Assembly: GCA_039028975.1 (NCBI GenBank)
Contig: JBCCHB010000139.1
Coordinates: 1-45,818 of the forward strand
DNA: 45,818 nucleotides
Source of the DNA: JAHBNG01 sp039028975
Lineage (GTDB): Bacteria; Chloroflexota; Anaerolineae; Caldilineales; Caldilineaceae
Direction of reading: 5' to 3'
Of this stretch, positions 41,818-45,818 are shown one piece after another. How positions within the stretch are numbered: the stretch's first letter is position 1; each line of letters begins with the position of its first letter. Below the pieces are notes generated by a model. The model made no database searches and was not told the origin of the DNA. It saw nothing but the letters and a program-made list of their open reading frames with translations. Position numbers and translations under genes: made by a program.

Positions 41818-43314
41818 TCAGGGCATTTGCATCAACAGGTCCTTTTCCATCTTCCAAACAGCCTCTGCTAATTGTTCACGAGCAGATTGCTGAAGTCTTG
41901 TATACGTGCCACCAGCAACTAGCCCAAATTCGTCATGGAGATGATCTTTAACTTCTGCTTCCGTCAACTTCTTTAAGTATTTGAGTTTCAGTAATATCCA
42001 TCCTTTTTTTTCGTCGATATCGGAGGTGGCTGTGATATTGCGTTCAATTAACTCTTCAATGTATTTGCGGAAAATATTGGCCCGGCTACGGTGGTGTTCT
42101 TCTCCATCTAAGGAGCTATCAATAGATAGAGTTGACTCAAATAGTTGCAGCGACATCAACATACTCTCGGAAACTTCTTTATCCTTACGTAAAGTCCTAT
42201 GTCGAAAAAGGCGGTTAATCTCAGCAGAAATGCACTCTCGAAGTTGACTAAGATTCTCTGCATAGACTTGCTCAGGGAAAACGTTGGGATGGCTATCAAC
42301 AAACTGGGATGAAAATGAATAGCCTGACGGTGTTCTTTGGAGATTGCCGGACTGAAGTTCTCGCTCCAGAACATCCTTAAAATCGAAAGGAATAAGATGC
42401 TCGTAATGCAGAATACCCCGTAGCACCCAGTATTTAACGGTATTAACAAAACCATAAATGAGAATGCCAACAACGCCCACGGCTATCCCGATTTGTGTTG
42501 CAGTCACAATGGAGTACAGAACCGTCTCTGGATGTAAGTTCGCATCAATTCCTAATCCAATAACTAAGCCCAGCAGAATACCAACACAGGTACCGAATGC
42601 ATATCCGAAGCTAAAACCGAAGATAAACGTTTGCTGATGATACAGACCATCGTCACCTAAAAAACTCTTAACCAAGAATAACATTCCAATTAACAGAAAT
42701 GTTATCGCATCATCGAAGAAGGTATCTAATGGGAGCAATCGCGATGCGCCAAAGGTAATAACAGTACCAATGATGGCGGCATAGATTAACCCTTGGACAC
42801 AATAAACCCGTATTTCGGGTTTGTTGCCCCAGCAGAAAGGCTCGATGTCGTTCTCCAAGGATGCAATCTCAGGGCGTCCAAAATTACCGAGAAATCCATA
42901 AAATGCTCCAAGAGAGAGACTCCCTTGCATTGCTTGTTCCATATTTCCGAAACACCAGAAAGCAGCAAAAGCACAAAGAGAGCTTGCACCAATAGCGCTG
43001 CAAGCCCACATGAATCGCAAGATAGACGCACCACTCGAATGCGCTGGAGCAAGGTTATATGTAAGACGAATAATGTCAACAATCGCAATACCGATGCTGG
43101 CAACAAAGCATGCAACTTGGTTGGGAAATGGCACCCCTGCGATCAGTGAAGCAAGAAACAGCACCACTCCGATTAGGGTACGAGAGAGGAGAATATAAAT
43201 GCGCTGTGAGGCAATATCAATTATCCAACTTGGTTGAATAACTTCCACGCTAAATTCGGTAAGTTTATGCTTAACAAGTTGGTTAGCAAGCCACTGAAGG
43301 GGGAATGTAGACAT
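41818..43314 (-). CDS. NACHT-protein C-terminal membrane region without the NTPase
   Basis: A 498-aa multi-pass membrane protein. The N-terminus (STFPLQWLANQLVKHKLTEF, then SVEVIQPSWI) is the segment that normally follows the NACHT NTPase in bacterial NACHT proteins (WLA..M..H..T.F.IE..QPSWL). About seven TM helices follow (e.g. LIGVVLFLASLIAGV, FSFGYAFGTCVGILLGLVIG). HLIPFDFKDVLERELQSGNL and TPSGYSFSSQFVDSH then match the ..IPW.Y..FL..A..R.LLR..GGGY.FIHR segment of the same proteins. The rest is a soluble tail. No Walker motifs occur, so it is either a truncated gene or a stand-alone membrane module. ATG 43314 is the first plausible start; the longer frame (to 43413) is not needed. Confidence 0.6.
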   Translation of the reverse strand: MSTFPLQWLANQLVKHKLTEFSVEVIQPSWIIDIASQRIYILLSRTLIGVVLFLASLIAGVPFPNQVACFVASIGIAIVDIIRLTYNLAPAHSSGASILRFMWACSAIGASSLCAFAAFWCFGNMEQAMQGSLSLGAFYGFLGNFGRPEIASLENDIEPFCWGNKPEIRVYCVQGLIYAAIIGTVITFGASRLLPLDTFFDDAITFLLIGMLFLVKSFLGDDGLYHQQTFIFGFSFGYAFGTCVGILLGLVIGLGIDANLHPETVLYSIVTATQIGIAVGVVGILIYGFVNTVKYWVLRGILHYEHLIPFDFKDVLERELQSGNLQRTPSGYSFSSQFVDSHPNVFPEQVYAENLSQLRECISAEINRLFRHRTLRKDKEVSESMLMSLQLFESTLSIDSSLDGEEHHRSRANIFRKYIEELIERNITATSDIDEKKGWILLKLKYLKKLTEAEVKDHLHDEFGLVAGGTYTRLQQSAREQLAEAVWKMEKDLLMQMP

Positions 43315-43429
43315 GTTTGTGTATACACAAAGCCACCGACTAACGAATTTACATGAGAGGACTAAATGTTTATTACCCACTACATTGTAACAAGAATCCC
43401 CTAAATGCCCCATTTAAGGTATGGGGAAG

Positions 43430-43522
43430 TTGGTGGACTTTTGGTGAACTTTCCAGCCAGCACCGTGATAGGTTGTTGCTCGACGAACGTTTGATTCTCA
43501 CTTTCAAAGTAACGTGGTTGCC
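43430..43522. repeat. ~93-bp dispersed repeat, copy B
   Basis: Second copy of the sequence at 39745-39838 (TTGGTGGACTTTTGGTGAAC ... AACGTGGTTGCC). It is ~116 bp upstream of the minus-strand NACHT-like gene, a similar position to that of copy A before the minus-strand TPR gene. In this copy one + frame is open (WWTFGELSSQHRDRLLLDER), hinting at an ancient coding remnant. It occupies most of the 343-bp gap here; nothing else is seen. Confidence 0.75.
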
Positions 43523-43656
43523 GTTATCAATATGTAGGCATAAAGTAAAAAATTCTTCCAATTGAATAGCAACAGTTTTAAGAATATAGTGAGCATATTG
43601 ATATTAATAGCATAAATAAAAAAAACCTTTTAGCCAACCTCGCAATTCTTCTCGGA

Positions 43657-44268
43657 TTGACAGTATACCAGCTAGTCTCAAAAGGAATTGGTATAAATAT
43701 ACTGAAACTAATCCCAATTTTTGCAATATCACTATTCCAAGTGACAACAACATATCTTGGATCAACTTTCCATAGTAAATCCAAGATAGCATCTATGTTC
43801 ATTCCAACGGTATCTCAACCACGCTCAATGATACTCGCGGGGACATTCATGCTTCTAATTGCCGTTTTTTACACGTTTAGAATACTTTCGATGGAAGCAA
43901 ATATCATTGAAAATTCGGTGGGTGAATACAGTATAGTAATAAACGATCCACGGACATATAGAGATTTCGAGATGTCAATGAATACTCAAAATCTCTCCCG
44001 AGTTTACCTCTACTTCCTACTATCACTATTTCCTGCCTTCATACCAGTCTTACTATTTTTTATCGGCTCCCAACTAATGCTCAATATGAAAAAAATCTCC
44101 GTAATCTTGTTCTTAATATACTGCATCGATCTAGCATATGTTATTTACCAAAGAATGGATGTTTTGTATAACTTTGCTTATTGGAAATGGGAAGTTGCTA
44201 GTTGGATAGCAACATATCTGTCCCTATATATCCTTCTAAGAAACTTCAAAAAAATGACTTGGTTCTAA
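43657..44268 (+). CDS. Multi-pass membrane protein of unknown function
   Basis: At least 203 aa with TM segments around ILKLIPIFAISLFQV, MILAGTFMLLIAVFYTFRIL, VYLYFLLSLFPAFIPVLLFF, ISVILFLIYCIDLAYVIY and ASWIATYLSLYILL. The only good start codon is TTG at 43657, with no ribosome site; the frame is open to 43582 and would add another hydrophobic stretch (NLLANLAILLGLTVYQLV), so the real start may be a non-canonical codon upstream. The gene is AT-rich and no family is recognised. It is read away from the NACHT-like gene. Confidence 0.6.
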   Translation: MTVYQLVSKGIGINILKLIPIFAISLFQVTTTYLGSTFHSKSKIASMFIPTVSQPRSMILAGTFMLLIAVFYTFRILSMEANIIENSVGEYSIVINDPRTYRDFEMSMNTQNLSRVYLYFLLSLFPAFIPVLLFFIGSQLMLNMKKISVILFLIYCIDLAYVIYQRMDVLYNFAYWKWEVASWIATYLSLYILLRNFKKMTWF

Positions 44269-44529
44269 GTGTATCTCCACCGCGCTTAACATGCTAACTT
44301 CCTACATCTCGATCAATACAGTGTAAACGAAGTTTCCTGATATTTTCACTCTGAAAAGATGCCGAAAAACTTGATTTATAGAGTAATCAATAAAGATACA
44401 AATCCAATACATTGACATTGCAATCGTAGAATATTTCTAGCGACGTCAGAAAAGTACGCGGATTAATTTTTCGTGTTGGCCGCACATTGACAGCCACAGT
44501 GAAGCATTTACACAAACAAGGAGTTTGTA

Positions 44530-45726
44530 ATGAAGAACATCTTAAAAAAATGTATCTATGTTGTCCCACTTATCGCATTGCTTCTAATTTCGCACAGTAT
44601 TAGCAGCTCTGCTCAAACTGAGAGCAGAGAACTCTACCTGGGAGGAAACGAAGAGACCAATATCCCGCAAGGCCAAGCAACGTTTCACGTCTTTGAGACG
44701 GTAAACATATCGTATTTATACGAAACGGGTAGGGTGTGCTTAAGCTCGAGTGATACGACTTGTGAGGCTATTGCAATAGATGACGCAGTTTCGTTAAAGA
44801 TAAACGGTGCTCAAGTTTTGTATCGTGAATCTAGAACAGAGGAGATAGGACCATTTTACTATGGACCTGAAGTATTTAGCCAAGGATTAAATGAGGTAAC
44901 ACTGGAACTGATCGATTTACAAGGATCATTCCAGGGTGGATCACCAATCCATTTAATACCTGCTCCTGACCAAGTTCATGAATCCCTTCGAGTAACAGAG
45001 ATAAACTTGCCACCACGCTTGAATCAACAGGCTGGTCTAAGTTCCGTCTACCCGTGGGGAACAATGAACGAACCTACTATTTACGAAGTTGTAGTAGTAA
45101 ACGACTCAGCTCAAGAAGTGACAGACTATATCTATATTGACGAACAGGTGGCTTTTAGTATCCCAGATGCTGACAACGACAACTTTATATATACCCAAAC
45201 AATTCAAAAACAAGTTACAGTACCAGCTAATTCTGAAATTACTGTTGAAGTTACAGTAATTCATCAATGGAACTGGACTAACATGGAATTTGATGAGGCA
45301 TGTACTAGTTTCGCCGTTATCGTAAATAATCTTGATGATCAAGTTCTTCAAGAAATGGCTAGTAAAGTTGCTAGCATCAAAACAGTAACCAAGAAGTTAG
45401 CAGGAAAAGCCTTCTTCACATTGGAGCTGATAGATCTATTTGGACCATATTTTTCCGTTGATCCTAATAGAGTCTACATCTATTCAGCGGCATATGATGG
45501 CCATCAACAATCTACATATGTTGAAAGTGCACCAATCTGGATTACTCCTGGTCATATAAAGCAACTCCACTTCTTCGGAGCAGCAAGTATCAAAAAACTT
45601 GATTCCTCTTTATTTTCTTGGGGGATGAAGCACCTGAATAGATGGTGGCCACACCCAAGTCATCCCGGTTTAATATCTGGTTGGTGTCACGGATTATTCG
45701 CCAGTGTCGAGTTAGTAAAAAGATAG
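44530..45726 (+). CDS. Secreted protein of unknown function
   Basis: A 398-aa exported protein. ATG 44530 follows ACAAGGAG. Residues 1-28 are a signal peptide (VVPLIALLLISHSISSSAQ). The first part (VSLKINGAQVLYRE ... GLNEVTLELIDLQG) resembles an Ig-like or carbohydrate-binding beta-sandwich, similar in feel to the extracellular part of the FHA-like protein at 33193. A later beta-rich part follows with NDSAQEVTDYIYIDEQVAFS. No TM anchor or sorting signal is visible. Family not recognised. Its composition is AT-rich like its neighbours. Confidence 0.65.
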   Translation: MKNILKKCIYVVPLIALLLISHSISSSAQTESRELYLGGNEETNIPQGQATFHVFETVNISYLYETGRVCLSSSDTTCEAIAIDDAVSLKINGAQVLYRESRTEEIGPFYYGPEVFSQGLNEVTLELIDLQGSFQGGSPIHLIPAPDQVHESLRVTEINLPPRLNQQAGLSSVYPWGTMNEPTIYEVVVVNDSAQEVTDYIYIDEQVAFSIPDADNDNFIYTQTIQKQVTVPANSEITVEVTVIHQWNWTNMEFDEACTSFAVIVNNLDDQVLQEMASKVASIKTVTKKLAGKAFFTLELIDLFGPYFSVDPNRVYIYSAAYDGHQQSTYVESAPIWITPGHIKQLHFFGAASIKKLDSSLFSWGMKHLNRWWPHPSHPGLISGWCHGLFASVELVKR

Positions 45727-45764
45727 AGTAAACTTATCAGAGAAACCAAGAAAGGGGATCTCTG

Positions 45765-45818
45765 ATGACGATAAAAGAACGTGAGGCCGAAATAGTCCGT
45801 GTCAAGGAATCAAGCTTT
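45765..45818 (+). CDS. 5' end of an unknown gene (cut by window edge)
   Basis: An ATG at 45765 is preceded by AAGAAAGGGGATC and opens a frame of 18 codons (MTIKEREAEIVRVKESSF) to the window end. The charged start suggests a soluble cytoplasmic or coiled-coil protein. Too short to identify. It begins 38 bp after the secreted protein gene and could be co-transcribed with it. Confidence 0.4.
   Translation, partial: MTIKEREAEIVRVKESSF

Overview
The window looks like chromosomal DNA from a filamentous or heterotrophic member of the Chloroflexota. This is an inference from gene style: Thr/Pro-rich stalks of the TPxPT type, NB-ARC-TPR and NACHT-type signalling proteins, FG-GAP propellers, a tubulin-like/Replic_Relax mobile element, and abundant small palindromic repeats. 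There is no rRNA, tRNA or CRISPR array to anchor the taxonomy.

Region 1 (1-6.4 kb, + strand) opens with the tail of an unknown gene and an intact GH29 alpha-L-fucosidase. It then becomes a mosaic of intact small genes (LD-carboxypeptidase, Nudix hydrolase, a small ABM-like protein, a ketopantoate-reductase-like protein) interleaved with clearly broken ones (5' half of a P-loop kinase, 5' half of an alpha/beta hydrolase, 3' half of a nitrilase, 3' end of a DinB protein). A 144-bp MITE with ISL3-like ends and an 8-bp target duplication sits inside it.

Region 2 (6.5-21.9 kb, - strand) is a catabolic cluster read right to left and headed by a GntR/FadR-type regulator with a 30-bp near-perfect palindrome upstream. 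It encodes four full-length aldo/keto reductases and one truncated one, two uronate-dehydrogenase-like epimerases, two more SDR proteins, a mannonate dehydratase, a Gfo/Idh/MocA dehydrogenase, a formylglycine-type sulfatase, a sugar-phosphate-isomerase-like TIM barrel and an MsbA-type ABC exporter. With the fucosidase this suggests oxidative breakdown of sulfated, fucose- and uronate-containing glycans.

Region 3 (about 22.7-35.1 kb) is an integrated mobile element. It has a large serine recombinase at one end (broken by a 40-bp palindromic insertion with a 9-bp target duplication), an excisionase-like HTH gene, several unknown small genes, a radical SAM protein, a Replic_Relax protein, a VirD4/TraD-like ATPase, a membrane protein, a large tubulin-like GTPase translationally coupled to a signal-peptide/TM/FHA-like protein, and a SprT-type metallopeptidase. 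The coupled tubulin-like, FHA-like and ATPase module is the best candidate here for a poorly described system.

Region 4 (35.1-45.8 kb, AT-richer) carries signalling and surface genes: an XRE-NB-ARC-TPR STAND protein, a TPR protein convergent with it, a secreted FG-GAP beta-propeller protein, a membrane protein matching the C-terminal half of NACHT NTPases but without the NTPase, and two unassigned membrane or secreted proteins. Two diverged copies of a ~93-bp sequence lie upstream of the two minus-strand genes.
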